Shown: positions 27,065 through 36,374 of the stretch, one piece after another
Layout of the letters: each line of letters begins with the position of its first letter
Position numbering within the stretch: position 1 is the first letter of the stretch
Position numbers and translations under genes: made by a program
Source: Pseudomonas sp. W4I3
GTDB lineage: Bacteria > Pseudomonadota > Gammaproteobacteria > Pseudomonadales > Pseudomonadaceae
Assembly: GCF_030816195.1 (NCBI RefSeq)
Contig: NZ_JAUSXS010000001.1
Span: 4,797,501-4,861,500 of the forward strand
Length of the DNA: 64,000 nt
Reading direction: 5' to 3'
The notes under the pieces: model-generated
Told to the model about the DNA's origin: nothing
What the model saw: only the letters and a program-made list of their open reading frames with translations
Database searches by the model: none

Positions 27065-29269
27065 TCAAATACGCCGTGCGGCGTAACGCTTGAGCATGCT
27101 CGGAACATCAAGAATCAGCGCGATGCGGCCGTCACCGGTGATGGTGGCGCCCGACATGCCCGGGGTTCCCTGCAGCATTTTGCCCAGCGGCTTGATGACC
27201 ACTTCTTCCTGGCCCACCAATTGGTCGACCACAAAGCCGATGCGCTGGGTGCCCACCGACAGAATCACCACATGGCCTTCGCGCTGCTCTTCATGCTTGG
27301 CCGATGCCACCAGCCAGCGCTTGAGGTAGAACAGCGGCAAGGCCTTGTCGCGCACGATCACCACTTCCTGGCCGTCCACCACATTGGTGCGCGACAGGTC
27401 GAGGTGGAAAATCTCGTTGACGTTGACCAGCGGGAAAGCGAAGGCCTGGTTGCCCAGCATCACCATCAGGGTCGGCATGATCGCCAGGGTCAACGGCACC
27501 TTGATGACGATCTTCGAGCCTTGGCCCTTGGTCGAGTAGATGTTGATCGAGCCGTTGAGCTGGCTGATCTTGGTCTTCACCACGTCCATGCCGACGCCAC
27601 GGCCGGACACGTCGGAAATCTCGGTCTTGGTCGAGAAGCCGGGGGCGAAGATCAGGTTGTAGCACTCGGTGTCGGTGAGGCGGTCGGCGGCGTCCTTGTC
27701 CATCACGCCGCGCTTGACCGCGATATTGCGCAAGATGGTCGGGTCCATGCCTTTGCCGTCATCGGTGATCGACAGCAGGATATGGTCGCCCTCTTGCTCG
27801 GCCGCCAGGATCACCTTGCCACCCCGTGACTTGCCCGAGGCTTCGCGTTCTTCCGGGGTTTCCACGCCATGGTCGACGGCGTTGCGCACCAAGTGGACCA
27901 GCGGGTCGGCCAGGGCCTCGACGAGGTTCTTGTCGAGGTCGGTTTCTTCGCCGACCAGTTCCAGATTGATTTCTTTCTTGAGCTGACGCGCCAGGTCGCG
28001 CACCAGACGCGGGAAACGGCCGAAGACCTTCTTGATCGGCTGCATGCGCGTTTTCATCACGGCGGTCTGCAGGTCGGCGGTGACCACGTCCAGGTTCGAC
28101 ACGGCCTTCTGCATGGCCTCGTCGCCACTGTTCAGGCCCAGGCGCACCAGGCGGTTACGCACCAGTACCAGTTCGCCGACCATGTTCATGATGTCGTCCA
28201 GGCGCGCAGTGTCCACGCGCACGGTGGTTTCGGCTTCACTGGCAGGTTTGTCGGCAACCGGCGCAGCGGCGGCACGCGCCGGGGCGGGGGCGGCGGCCGG
28301 AGCCGGAGCAGGCTTGGCGACTGGCGCGGCGGCTTTGGCGGCAACCGGTGCGGGCGTAGCCACCGCTGCGGCGGCAGTGGCAGCGGCAGGGGCCACTTCG
28401 GTGAACTTGCCTTTGCCGTGCAGCTCGTCGAGCAACGCTTCGAACTCGTTGTCGGAGATCAGTCCATCAGCGGCCGGTTCAGACTTGGCGGCTGGAGCGG
28501 CTGCGGTGGCCGCAACGTTCGGCAGGGCTTCGGCGACGAACGTCCCTTTGCCATGCAGTTGGTCAAGCAGCGCCTCGAATTCGTCGTCGGTGATATCGGT
28601 GCTGGCGCTGGCGGCTGGCGCCGGCGGTGCAGCGGCCGGTGCCACGGCGTCGGCCGCGAACTGGCCCTTGCCATGCAGCTGATCGAGCAGGGATTCGAAT
28701 TCCGCGTCGGTAATGTCTTCGCTGGTCGGCGCGGCAACAGGCGCGGCTGCAGCCGGAGCCTCAGCTTGAGCCTTGACTGCATTGAGCGAATCGAGCAGCT
28801 GTTCGAACTCGCTGTCGGTCACGTCCGGCTCGGCTTCTACCACCGGCTCGGGCTCGGCTTGCGCAACCGGTGCTTCGGCGGCGGGTTCCGCCAGGCGCGC
28901 CAGGGCGGCCAGCAGTTCCGGAGTGGCGGCGGTAACCGGTGCACGTTCACGCACCTGGCTGAACATGCCGTTGACCGCATCGAGTGCTTCGAGAATCACG
29001 TCCATCAATTCCGAGTCAACCTGACGCTCACCCTTGCGCAGGATGTCGAAGACGTTCTCGGCGATGTGGCAGCACTCCACCAGCTCATGGAGCTGGAGGA
29101 AGCCGGCGCCCCCTTTTACAGTGTGAAAACCGCGAAAAATTGCATTGAGCAGGTTCGCATCATCCGGACGGCTTTCCAGCTCGACCAGTTGTTCGGACAG
29201 TTGCTCTAAAATTTCGCCGGCCTCTACAAGGAAATCCTGAAGGATTTCTTCATCGGCGCCGAAGCTCAT
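27065..29269 (-). CDS. cheA: Chemotaxis histidine kinase CheA
   Basis: A 734-residue kinase. The P1 Hpt domain has phospho-His 49 (FHTVKGGAGF). A long Ala/Pro-rich linker (about 110-350) carries four copies of a DxEFExLLDxLHGKG-type motif. P3 dimerisation (VDTARLDDIMNMVGELVLVRNRL), the P4 ATPase (HLVRNAVDHGVE, DDGKGMD, GRGVGMDVVK) and the P5 CheW-like domain (VNVNEIFHLDLSR) follow. No ordinary P2 domain is seen. It passes phosphate to CheY and CheB. It sits 11 nt downstream of cheZ in the che operon. Confidence 0.96.
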   Translation of the reverse strand: MSFGADEEILQDFLVEAGEILEQLSEQLVELESRPDDANLLNAIFRGFHTVKGGAGFLQLHELVECCHIAENVFDILRKGERQVDSELMDVILEALDAVNGMFSQVRERAPVTAATPELLAALARLAEPAAEAPVAQAEPEPVVEAEPDVTDSEFEQLLDSLNAVKAQAEAPAAAAPVAAPTSEDITDAEFESLLDQLHGKGQFAADAVAPAAAPPAPAASASTDITDDEFEALLDQLHGKGTFVAEALPNVAATAAAPAAKSEPAADGLISDNEFEALLDELHGKGKFTEVAPAAATAAAAVATPAPVAAKAAAPVAKPAPAPAAAPAPARAAAAPVADKPASEAETTVRVDTARLDDIMNMVGELVLVRNRLVRLGLNSGDEAMQKAVSNLDVVTADLQTAVMKTRMQPIKKVFGRFPRLVRDLARQLKKEINLELVGEETDLDKNLVEALADPLVHLVRNAVDHGVETPEEREASGKSRGGKVILAAEQEGDHILLSITDDGKGMDPTILRNIAVKRGVMDKDAADRLTDTECYNLIFAPGFSTKTEISDVSGRGVGMDVVKTKISQLNGSINIYSTKGQGSKIVIKVPLTLAIMPTLMVMLGNQAFAFPLVNVNEIFHLDLSRTNVVDGQEVVIVRDKALPLFYLKRWLVASAKHEEQREGHVVILSVGTQRIGFVVDQLVGQEEVVIKPLGKMLQGTPGMSGATITGDGRIALILDVPSMLKRYAARRI

Positions 29270-29280
29270 GTGGGTGCTCC

Positions 29281-30069
29281 TTAGAAGCCTAAACTGGACA
29301 GCAAATCGTCTACGTCATCTTGACCGGATACGACGTCTTCACGTTTATCGGCATGAATCTGCGGACCTTCACCCTTGGCGAGATGTTTTTGTGGATCTTT
29401 TTCAGAGAGGATCGCTTCGCGGTCATGTTCGATGCCGGCAAAACGGTCGACCTGGCCGGCCATGAGCACCAGTTTGAGCAGGTTGCTTTCCACTTCGGTG
29501 ACCAGTTGGGTCACGCGCTTGATCACCTGACCGGTGAGGTCCTGGTAATCCTGGGCGAGCAGAATGTCGTTGAGATTGCTGGCCACCGTGCGGTTTTCCT
29601 GTTCGCTGCGCGACAGAAAACCGTCAACCCGGCGGGCCAGCTCACGGAACTCTTCAGCCCCCACTTCACGGCGCATGAAGCGGCCCCAGTCAACGCTCAA
29701 GGCTTGGGCTTCGCTGGCCATGCCGTTGACCAGAGGCGTGGCGTTTTCCACCAGGTCCATGGTGCGGTTGGCGGCCGCCTCGGTCAGCCTGACCACATAG
29801 GACAGGCGTTCGGTGGCATCGGTGATCTGCGAAATTTCTTCGGCCTGGGGCATGCGCGGGTCAATCTGGAAATTGACGATCGCACTGTGCAGCTCACGCG
29901 TGAGCTTGCCCACTTCCTGGTACAGGCCGCGGTCACGGGTCTGGTTAAGCTCATGGATCAACTGCACCGCATCGCCGAACTGGCCTTTTTCAAGGCTGTC
30001 GACCAACTGGTGAGCATGTTTTTTCAGGGTCGACTCAAAATCGCCCTGTGACGTTTCGTTATTCTCCAT
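29281..30069 (-). CDS. cheZ: CheY-P phosphatase CheZ
   Basis: A 262-residue helical protein that speeds loss of phosphate from CheY. The catalytic region is visible near residues 165-190 (VASNLNDILLAQDYQDLTGQVIKRVTQLV), with the conserved Asp and Gln of the DxxxQ motif. The C-terminal tail DDVDDLLSSLGF is the CheY-binding peptide. It lies between cheY and cheA, as in other pseudomonads. Confidence 0.95.
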   Translation of the reverse strand: MENNETSQGDFESTLKKHAHQLVDSLEKGQFGDAVQLIHELNQTRDRGLYQEVGKLTRELHSAIVNFQIDPRMPQAEEISQITDATERLSYVVRLTEAAANRTMDLVENATPLVNGMASEAQALSVDWGRFMRREVGAEEFRELARRVDGFLSRSEQENRTVASNLNDILLAQDYQDLTGQVIKRVTQLVTEVESNLLKLVLMAGQVDRFAGIEHDREAILSEKDPQKHLAKGEGPQIHADKREDVVSGQDDVDDLLSSLGF

Positions 30070-30087
30070 AGCTCCCCCGCGATGGCT

Positions 30088-30462
30088 TTAGCCGTGGATG
30101 CGTTCGAAGATTTTTTCGATCTTCTCTTTCAAGGCCAACGCTGTGAATGGCTTGACCACGTAACCGTTGACCCCGGCCTGGGCGGCTTCAATGATCTGTT
30201 CACGCTTGGCTTCGGCGGTCACCATCAACACCGGAAGGCTGCGCAGTTTTTCATCGGCACGCACGTGGCGCAGCAAGTCGATACCGGTCATGCCAGGCAT
30301 GTTCCAGTCGGTTACCAGAAAGTCGATGCTGCCGCTGTTGAGGATCGGAATGGCGGTAATGCCGTCGTCCGCCTCGACCGTGTTTGTGAACCCAAGGTCA
30401 CGCAACAGGTTTTTTATGATCCGCCGCATCGTTGAGAAGTCATCAACGATGAGGATTTTCAT
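30088..30462 (-). CDS. cheY: Chemotaxis response regulator CheY
   Basis: A 124-residue single receiver domain. MKILIVDDFSTMRRIIKNLL holds the acidic pair D7/D8. Phospho-Asp 52 is in FLVTDWNMPGMTG, the conserved Thr in LMVTAEA and Lys in YVVKPF. Phospho-CheY binds the FliM N-terminus and switches rotation. ATG 30462 is the family start; the upstream open frame is not conserved. It is the first gene of the cheYZAB-motCD-parCP-cheW operon. Confidence 0.97.
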   Translation of the reverse strand: MKILIVDDFSTMRRIIKNLLRDLGFTNTVEADDGITAIPILNSGSIDFLVTDWNMPGMTGIDLLRHVRADEKLRSLPVLMVTAEAKREQIIEAAQAGVNGYVVKPFTALALKEKIEKIFERIHG

Positions 30463-30630
30463 GTTCTTGTCCAAATTCGACCTCCAAGCAGTCTTAAACG
30501 CGCCCAGCACCTGGACGCGCCACTTCAATCAACAGGCGTTACACAAAAAGGACTGCCCAGGGCACCACGCAACGAAACCGCGAAGGCTCATACCCCCGCG
30601 GTAGCGTCTGCAGTGTCCCCACACTGCCTG

Positions 30631-31371
30631 TCAGCGCGCGCGCCACTCTCCCAACCGCCCCCGCAAGCGGGCCGCGCACTGGCTATGCAACTGGCTGACA
30701 CGCGATTCGCTGACCCCCAGGACCTCACCGATTTCCTTGAGGTTCAGCTCTTCGTCGTAGTACAGCGCCAACACCAGGCGCTCGCGCTCCGGCAAATTGG
30801 CAATGGCCTCCGCCAGCGCTCCCTGGAAGCGTTCATCTTCCAGATCGCGCGACGGTTCCATATGCGCGCTCGCGCCGTCCTCGTGCAGCCCTTCGTGTTC
30901 GCCGTCCTGCAACAGGTCGTCGAAACTGAACAGGCGGCTGCCCAAGGTATCGTTCAAAATCCCGTAGTAATCATCGAGACTCAATTGGAGTTCGGCCGCA
31001 ACTTCATGATCTTTAGCGTCACGACCGGTTTTTGCTTCAATTGCGCGAATTGCGTCACTGACCATTCGCGTATTGCGGTGTACCGAACGCGGCGCCCAAT
31101 CCCCTTTACGCACCTCATCGAGCATCGCACCACGGATACGAATACCCGCATACGTCTCGAAACTCGCGCCCTTGCTCGCATCGTATTTGGTCGACACTTC
31201 GAGCAGGCCGATCATGCCGGCCTGGATCAGGTCTTCCACCTGCACGCTGGCGGGCAGGCGAGCCAACAGGTGATAGGCAATACGCTTGACCAACGGCGCA
31301 TAGCGCTCGATCAACTCGCCCTGGCTGTCACGTGCCGACTTTTTGTAAAGGTTGTAGCCGCTGGATGTCAT
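30631..31371 (-). CDS. fliA: Flagellar sigma factor FliA (sigma-28)
   Basis: A 246-residue sigma-70-family factor. Region 2 reads ERYAPLVKRIAYHLLARLP ... DLIQAGMIGLLEVSTKYD, region 3 follows (RGDWAPRSVHRNTR-like), and region 4 is near the end (LPERERLVLALYYDEELNLKEIGEVLGVSESRVSQL). It transcribes late genes, here cheV and fliC. ATG 31371 overlaps the fleN stop (ATGA), so translation is coupled; the longer upstream frame is antisense-like. Confidence 0.96.
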   Translation of the reverse strand: MTSSGYNLYKKSARDSQGELIERYAPLVKRIAYHLLARLPASVQVEDLIQAGMIGLLEVSTKYDASKGASFETYAGIRIRGAMLDEVRKGDWAPRSVHRNTRMVSDAIRAIEAKTGRDAKDHEVAAELQLSLDDYYGILNDTLGSRLFSFDDLLQDGEHEGLHEDGASAHMEPSRDLEDERFQGALAEAIANLPERERLVLALYYDEELNLKEIGEVLGVSESRVSQLHSQCAARLRGRLGEWRAR

Positions 31372-32201
31372 AGCACCGGTCCTGCGCTCGTCTGATGCAC
31401 CAATCGTTCGACAAAAAACTCCAGATGCCCCCGAGGGTTGGCAGGCAACGGCCAGGTATCGACCTTCTGGGCAATGGCCTTGAACGCCAGTGCGCACTTC
31501 GAACGAGGAAACGCTTCGTAGACCGCACGCTGCTTTTGCACGGCCTTGCGCACACACTCGTCGTAGGGAACCGCACCGACGTATTGTAAGGCGACGTCGA
31601 GGAAGCGATCCGTGACCTTGGTCAACTTGGCGAACAGGTTGCGTCCTTCCTGCGGGCTCTGGGCCATGTTGGCCAGCACGCGGAAGCGGTTCATGCCGTA
31701 GTCACGGTTAAGCAATTTGATCAGGGCGTAGGCGTCGGTGATCGAGGTAGGCTCGTCGCAGACCACCAGCAGCACTTCCTGGGCGGCGCGCACAAAGCTG
31801 ACCACCGACTCGCCGATCCCGGCGGCGGTGTCGATCACCAGCACGTCGAGGTTGTCGCCGATATCGCTGAAGGCCTGGATCAGGCCGGCATGCTGCGCCG
31901 GGCTCAGGTGCACCATGCTCTGGGTGCCCGAGGCGGCCGGCACGATGCGGATGCCACCGGGGCCCTGGAGCAGCACATCGCGCAGCTCACAGCGGCCTTC
32001 GATTACATCGGCAAGCGTGTGTTTGGGTGTCAGCCCCAGCAGAACGTCCACGTTCGCCAGGCCCAGGTCAGCATCCAGCAGCATGACGCGACGGCCAAGC
32101 TCTGCCAGGGCCAGGGACAAATTCACTGACACGTTAGTTTTGCCGACGCCACCTTTGCCGCCGGTCACCGCGATCACCTGTACGGGATGCATGCTGCCCA
32201 T
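31368..32201 (-). CDS. fleN: FleN, ParA-like flagellar number regulator
   Basis: A 277-residue MinD/ParA-family ATPase. It has Walker A GGKGGVGKTN at about 14-23, VMLLDADLGLANVD and DVLVIDTAAGI. In Pseudomonas FleN binds FleQ and lowers its activator function, keeping the flagellum count at one or few. It lies between flhF and fliA, the normal order. The start at 32201 (MGSMHPVQV) fits known FleN; a second Met three residues on is possible. Confidence 0.95.
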   Translation of the reverse strand: MGSMHPVQVIAVTGGKGGVGKTNVSVNLSLALAELGRRVMLLDADLGLANVDVLLGLTPKHTLADVIEGRCELRDVLLQGPGGIRIVPAASGTQSMVHLSPAQHAGLIQAFSDIGDNLDVLVIDTAAGIGESVVSFVRAAQEVLLVVCDEPTSITDAYALIKLLNRDYGMNRFRVLANMAQSPQEGRNLFAKLTKVTDRFLDVALQYVGAVPYDECVRKAVQKQRAVYEAFPRSKCALAFKAIAQKVDTWPLPANPRGHLEFFVERLVHQTSAGPVL

Positions 32202-32306
32202 TTTATTTCTTTACCTTGTCTTGCTTAGACGCAGGCTACATGGCTTGGCCGCGTGTATCGCTTGCAGACCATCGATGTAGGTACATTTCACGGTGTTCAT
32301 CCTGCC

Positions 32307-33623
32307 TTACCCCACCCGCTTTGCCGGGTTGTGGTAAAGGTCGGCGAACATGTCGGCCATCGCTTCCTCGCTAGGCTCGTCTTGCATTTGCACACTGACA
32401 GCACGGCTGACCAGCTGATGACGGCGCGGCAGATGCAAATCATCCGGAATCCGCGGCCCGTCGGTCAGGTAGGCGACCGGTAGTTCATGACTGATTGCCA
32501 GGCTCAGCACTTCGCCCAGGCTGGCGGTTTCATCCAGTTTAGTCAGGATGCAACCGGCCAGGCCACAGCGTTTGTAGCTGTGATAGGCAGCGGTAAGAAC
32601 CTGTTTTTGGCTGGTGGTTGCGAGCACCAGGTAATTTTTTGACTTGATGCCGCGTCCGGCCAGGCTTTCGAGCTGCATGCGCAGGGCCGGGTCGCTGGCT
32701 TGCAGGCCGGCGGTATCGATCAACACCACGCGCTTGCGCAGCAATGGGTCGAGGGCGTTGGCCAGGGACTGGCCCGGGTCGACGTGGGTCACCGGCACAT
32801 TGAGGATGCGGCCCAGGGTCTTGAGTTGCTCCTGGGCGCCAATGCGGTAGCTGTCCATGCTCACCAGCGCGATATTCGCAGCGCCGTACTTGAGCACATA
32901 ACGCGCGGCCAGCTTGGCCAGAGTGGTGGTTTTGCCCATGCCGGCTGGGCCGACCATGGCGATCACACCGCCTTCTTCCAGGGGTTCGATTTCCGGAGTG
33001 GCGATCATCCGCGCCAAGTGCGCCAGCAGCATGCGCCAGGCTTGGCGCGGCTCCTGCACTTCGGCGGTCAGCGCCAGCAGGTCGCGGGACAACGGACCGG
33101 ACAGGCCGATGCGTTGCAGGCGACGCCACAGGTTGGCTTGTTGCGGCTTGCTGCCTTGCAGTTGAGTCCAGGCCAGCGAGCCGAGCTGCACTTCGAGCAG
33201 CTCGCGCAGGCCGTTGAGTTCAAAGCGCATCGAATCGAACACGCGCTGGTCGACCGTGGCGGCCGGGGCTGGCGCGGCGGGACGTGGCGGTTCGACAAAG
33301 GTAGGTTCAACCAGCGGCTCGGCGGCGGTCAGGGGCAGGCCGGCGAACAGCTGGCGATTGGTGGTGGCATCGCTGTCGCCACGCATGCTCAGTTCGGCCT
33401 GGGCCGAGACGATGCGCGAAGCGGTCTTGCGCAGCTCGTCCTCGAGTTCCATGTTCGGCACGCGCGGAGCCAGAGCCTGTGGCGTGTAATCCAGGGCAGC
33501 CGTCAGCTCGACACCGCCGGCAATACGACGGTTACCGATAATCGCGGCATCGGCGCCCAGCTCATCGCGGACCAACTTCATGGCCTGACGCATATCGGCG
33601 GCGAAAAAACGCTTCACTTGCAT
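32307..33623 (-). CDS. flhF: Signal-recognition-particle-like GTPase FlhF
   Basis: A 438-residue protein. The N-terminal basic part begins MQVKRFFAADMRQAMKLVRDE. A variable middle region precedes an SRP-type NG GTPase domain from about residue 160 onward: G1 GPAGMGKTTTLAKLAA, LVSMDSYRIGAQEQL, G3 VLIDTAGLQASD and G4 TKLDE. It sets the polar site of the flagellum. It lies between flhA and fleN. Confidence 0.95.
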   Translation of the reverse strand: MQVKRFFAADMRQAMKLVRDELGADAAIIGNRRIAGGVELTAALDYTPQALAPRVPNMELEDELRKTASRIVSAQAELSMRGDSDATTNRQLFAGLPLTAAEPLVEPTFVEPPRPAAPAPAATVDQRVFDSMRFELNGLRELLEVQLGSLAWTQLQGSKPQQANLWRRLQRIGLSGPLSRDLLALTAEVQEPRQAWRMLLAHLARMIATPEIEPLEEGGVIAMVGPAGMGKTTTLAKLAARYVLKYGAANIALVSMDSYRIGAQEQLKTLGRILNVPVTHVDPGQSLANALDPLLRKRVVLIDTAGLQASDPALRMQLESLAGRGIKSKNYLVLATTSQKQVLTAAYHSYKRCGLAGCILTKLDETASLGEVLSLAISHELPVAYLTDGPRIPDDLHLPRRHQLVSRAVSVQMQDEPSEEAMADMFADLYHNPAKRVG

Positions 33624-33635
33624 AACCCACTACCC

Positions 33636-35768
33636 TCAGCCGTTGGGCCCTACTGTCGCGACGATAGTCACTTGCTTATTGTCAGGAATTTCCTGGTAAG
33701 CCAACACGTGCAAATTCGGTACTGCCAGGCGTCCAAAGCGCGACAACATCGCGCGGACCGGACCGGCCACCAGCAGAATCACTGGCTGGCCCTGCATTTC
33801 CTGGCGCTGCGCGGCTTCGATCAACGAACGCTGCAGCTTTTCAGCCATGCTTGGCTCCAGCAGAACGCCCTCTTCCTGGCCTTGTCCTGCCTTCTGAATA
33901 CTATTGAGCAATATCTGTTCCAACCTTGGCTCCAAGGTGATAACAGGCAGCTCAGACTCAACGCCTACAATGCTTTGCACGATTGCGCGGGACAAACCGA
34001 CGCGCACCGCGGCCACCAGCGCGGCAGTATCTTGACTCTTGGCGGCATTGTTGGCGATGGCCTCGGCAATGCTGCGAATGTCCCGGACCGGCACCTGTTC
34101 GGCGAGCAAGGCTTGCAGCACCTTGAGCAACTGCGACAGCGAGAGCACGCCCGGCACCAGTTCTTCGGCCAGTTTCGGCGAGGCTTTGGCCAGCAAACCC
34201 ATCAATTGCTGGACTTCCTCGTGGCCGATCAGCTCGTGGGAGTGCTTGTAGAGAATCTGGTTGAGGTGGGTGGCGACCACGGTACTGGCGTCGACCACGG
34301 TATAACCGAGCGACTGCGCCTGGCTGCGCTGGCTGACTTCGATCCACACCGCTTCCAGGCCAAAAGCCGGATCTTTGGCGGTGATGCCGTTGAGCGTGCC
34401 GAACACCTGGCCTGGGTTGATCGCCAGTTCGCGGTCCGGGTAGATCTCCGCTTCGGCCAGGATCACCCCCATCAGGGTCAGGCGGTAGGCGCTGGGGGCC
34501 AGGTCGAGGTTGTCGCGGATATGCACGGTGGGCATCAGAAAGCCCAGGTCCTGGGACAGCTTCTTGCGCACCCCCTTGATCCGTGCGAGCAACTGGCCGC
34601 CCTGGTTGCGGTCCACCAGCGGAATCAGGCGGTAGCCGACTTCCAGGCCAATCATGTCGATTGGGGTCACGTCATCCCAGCCCAGCTCCTTGGTTTCCTG
34701 GGCGCGGGCCGGGGACGGCAGCAGCTCCTGCTGGCGGGCGATTTCCTGCTGGGCCTGGACCTTGACCGCATTCTGCTTTTTCCAGAACAGGTAGGCCGCG
34801 CCGCCAGCCATGGCCGCCATGCTCAGAAACGAGACGTGGGGCATGCCCGGCACGAGGCCCATGATCGCCATGATGCCCGCCGCCACCGCCAATGCTTTGG
34901 GGGAAGCGAACATCTGCCGGCTGATCTGCTTGCCCATGTCTTCGGAGCCCGAAGCACGGGTCACCATGATGGCTGCAGCTGTGGATAACAACAGTGATGG
35001 CAATTGCGCCACTAAACCGTCACCAATGGTCAGCAGGGCGTATACCTTGCCCGCATCGCCGAAGGTCATGCCGTGCTGAAAGATACCCACGGCCATGCCG
35101 CCGATCAGGTTGATGAACAGAATCAGCAGGCCAGCGATGGCGTCACCGCGCACGAATTTGCTCGCACCGTCCATGGAGCCGTAGAACTCGGCTTCCTGGG
35201 CGACTTCGGCACGGCGCGACTTGGCCTGGTTCTGGTCGATCAGGCCGGCATTGAGGTCGGCGTCGATGGCCATCTGCTTACCGGGCATCGCGTCCAGGGT
35301 AAAGCGCGCGCTCACCTCGGAGATACGCCCGGCACCCTTGGTCACCACCACGAAGTTGATGATCATCAGGATCGCGAACACCACGATACCGACCACGTAG
35401 TTACCGCCGATCACCACTTCACCGAAGGCCTGGATCACCTTACCGGCGGCGGCGTGACCGTCCTGGCCGTGCAGCATCACCACGCGGGTGGACGCCACGT
35501 TCAGCGCCAGGCGCAGCAGGGTCGCCACCAGCAGAATGGTCGGGAATACCGCGAAATCCAGCGGCCGCAGGGCATACACACACACCAGCAGCACCACCAC
35601 CGACAGCGCGATGTTGAAGGTGAAAAACACGTCGAGCAGGAACGGCGGCATTGGCAACATCATCATTGCCAACATCACCAGCAACAACAATGGCACACCC
35701 AGATTGCCCCGCGACAAGTCAGTCAGGGTGCCACGGGCCGTGCTGAGCATTTGAGAGCGATCTACCAC
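33636..35768 (-). CDS. flhA: Flagellar type III export protein FlhA
   Basis: A 710-residue inner-membrane export gate protein. About eight membrane helices fill the first 330 residues (GVPLLLLVMLAMMMLP, ALSVVVLLVCVYAL), including the FHIPEP-type loop (RGDAIAGLLILFINLIGGM). The C-terminal cytoplasmic half forms the substrate-docking ring. GTG 35768 is chosen because GAGGAA lies about 6 nt upstream and the protein then begins with the typical VDRSQMLSTARG; the upstream in-frame extension is not conserved. A sigma-54 promoter precedes it. Confidence 0.95.
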   Translation of the reverse strand: MVDRSQMLSTARGTLTDLSRGNLGVPLLLLVMLAMMMLPMPPFLLDVFFTFNIALSVVVLLVCVYALRPLDFAVFPTILLVATLLRLALNVASTRVVMLHGQDGHAAAGKVIQAFGEVVIGGNYVVGIVVFAILMIINFVVVTKGAGRISEVSARFTLDAMPGKQMAIDADLNAGLIDQNQAKSRRAEVAQEAEFYGSMDGASKFVRGDAIAGLLILFINLIGGMAVGIFQHGMTFGDAGKVYALLTIGDGLVAQLPSLLLSTAAAIMVTRASGSEDMGKQISRQMFASPKALAVAAGIMAIMGLVPGMPHVSFLSMAAMAGGAAYLFWKKQNAVKVQAQQEIARQQELLPSPARAQETKELGWDDVTPIDMIGLEVGYRLIPLVDRNQGGQLLARIKGVRKKLSQDLGFLMPTVHIRDNLDLAPSAYRLTLMGVILAEAEIYPDRELAINPGQVFGTLNGITAKDPAFGLEAVWIEVSQRSQAQSLGYTVVDASTVVATHLNQILYKHSHELIGHEEVQQLMGLLAKASPKLAEELVPGVLSLSQLLKVLQALLAEQVPVRDIRSIAEAIANNAAKSQDTAALVAAVRVGLSRAIVQSIVGVESELPVITLEPRLEQILLNSIQKAGQGQEEGVLLEPSMAEKLQRSLIEAAQRQEMQGQPVILLVAGPVRAMLSRFGRLAVPNLHVLAYQEIPDNKQVTIVATVGPNG

Positions 35769-35829
35769 CGGTATTCCTCGTGTCCTTGAAGCAAAGTTTT
35801 GACGCTGAGAAGCGTCCTGAAGGCGGTGT

Positions 35830-35845
35830 TGCAAGAAGCCTTCCA
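35830..35845 (-). promoter_or_regulatory. Sigma-54 promoter of flhA
   Basis: On the minus strand TGGAAGGCTTCTTGCA has GG at -24 and GC at -12 with exact consensus spacing (TGGCAC-N5-TTGCA). It lies 62 nt upstream of the flhA start codon. Confidence 0.75.
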
Positions 35846-35883
35846 ACTTTGCTCTGGAGCCCGTACGACGCCATGCAGGACCC

Positions 35884-35915
35884 AATGTGGGAGGGGGCTT
35901 GCCCCCTCCCACATT
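35884..35915. repeat. Solitary REP palindrome
   Basis: AATGTGGGAGGGGGC and GCCCCCTCCCACATT form a near-perfect 15-bp palindrome around TT. Normal units of this class continue as GCCCCCGAT, so this one looks like the two outer halves of a doublet joined after loss of the middle. Confidence 0.8.
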
Positions 35916-36001
35916 TGGATTGGTGTGCGATCAGAACTCTCGAAGAAATTTCCAACAAGTAGGGTGATGTCCCACGCGGAGCGTGTGAACGATCAGAATG
36001 C

Positions 36002-36217
36002 TCAACAACCACCATCGTTGCGCGCCTTGATCGGCAACGCATACACACCCTGAGGCCTGTGGACCAATTGGAACCTCATGTGCTTGCCCACCCAAAGCTC
36101 AGTACAACACCAATCATGGCAATTGATAAACACCTCCTCTGCCCCGTAATCCAGCTGGATCAACCACTCTCCCCGGGTCCAGAGATAGGCGCTGACAGTC
36201 CCCGTAATCACCTTCAA
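36002..36217 (-). CDS. Divergent cold-shock-domain-like small protein
   Basis: A 71-residue protein that follows the cold-shock-domain layout over its whole length: GTVSAYLWTRGEWLIQLDYGAEEVFINCH, then WVGKHMRFQLVHRPQGVYALPI. The RNA-binding motif usually read KGFGFI is RGEWLIQ, and VFVH is VFIN, so nucleic-acid binding may be altered. Three cysteines and four tryptophans are unusual. The start is TTG 36217, chosen for the AGGGAGA site 7 nt upstream and the canonical length. A 16-bp palindrome lies about 80 nt upstream, shared with the broken neighbour at 36375-36549. Confidence 0.6.
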   Translation of the reverse strand: MKVITGTVSAYLWTRGEWLIQLDYGAEEVFINCHDWCCTELWVGKHMRFQLVHRPQGVYALPIKARNDGGC

Positions 36218-36298
36218 TACCGCTCTCCCTGCATCTCGTCTACTACATGCGCGCAGTGTCTGCAGGGTGATCAAATCGTGATAAGCGCCGCTTGGCTA

Positions 36299-36314
36299 CT
36301 GTCAAAGTTGACAG
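36299..36314. repeat. Palindrome copy 1, upstream of the cold-shock-like gene
   Basis: CTGTCAAAGTTGACAG has perfect 7-nt arms with an AG centre; the identity with copy 2 spans 21 nt (36296-36316). On the minus strand its TTGACA can serve as a -35 box, with TATCAC 16 nt on, upstream of the gene at 36217. Confidence 0.75.
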
Positions 36315-36374
36315 GTAGACGCCCGCCGCCATGAGTGGTAGGCGGCAGGCACGATGGCGAGGCTGATCGCTGGA

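Noticed and set aside
32700..34988. Long plus-strand open frame of 762 codons opposite flhF and flhA
   Set aside because: It is antisense to two well-conserved genes. Its sequence (many His, Gln, Arg) is what GC-rich coding DNA gives on the other strand, and it has no ribosome site or family motif.
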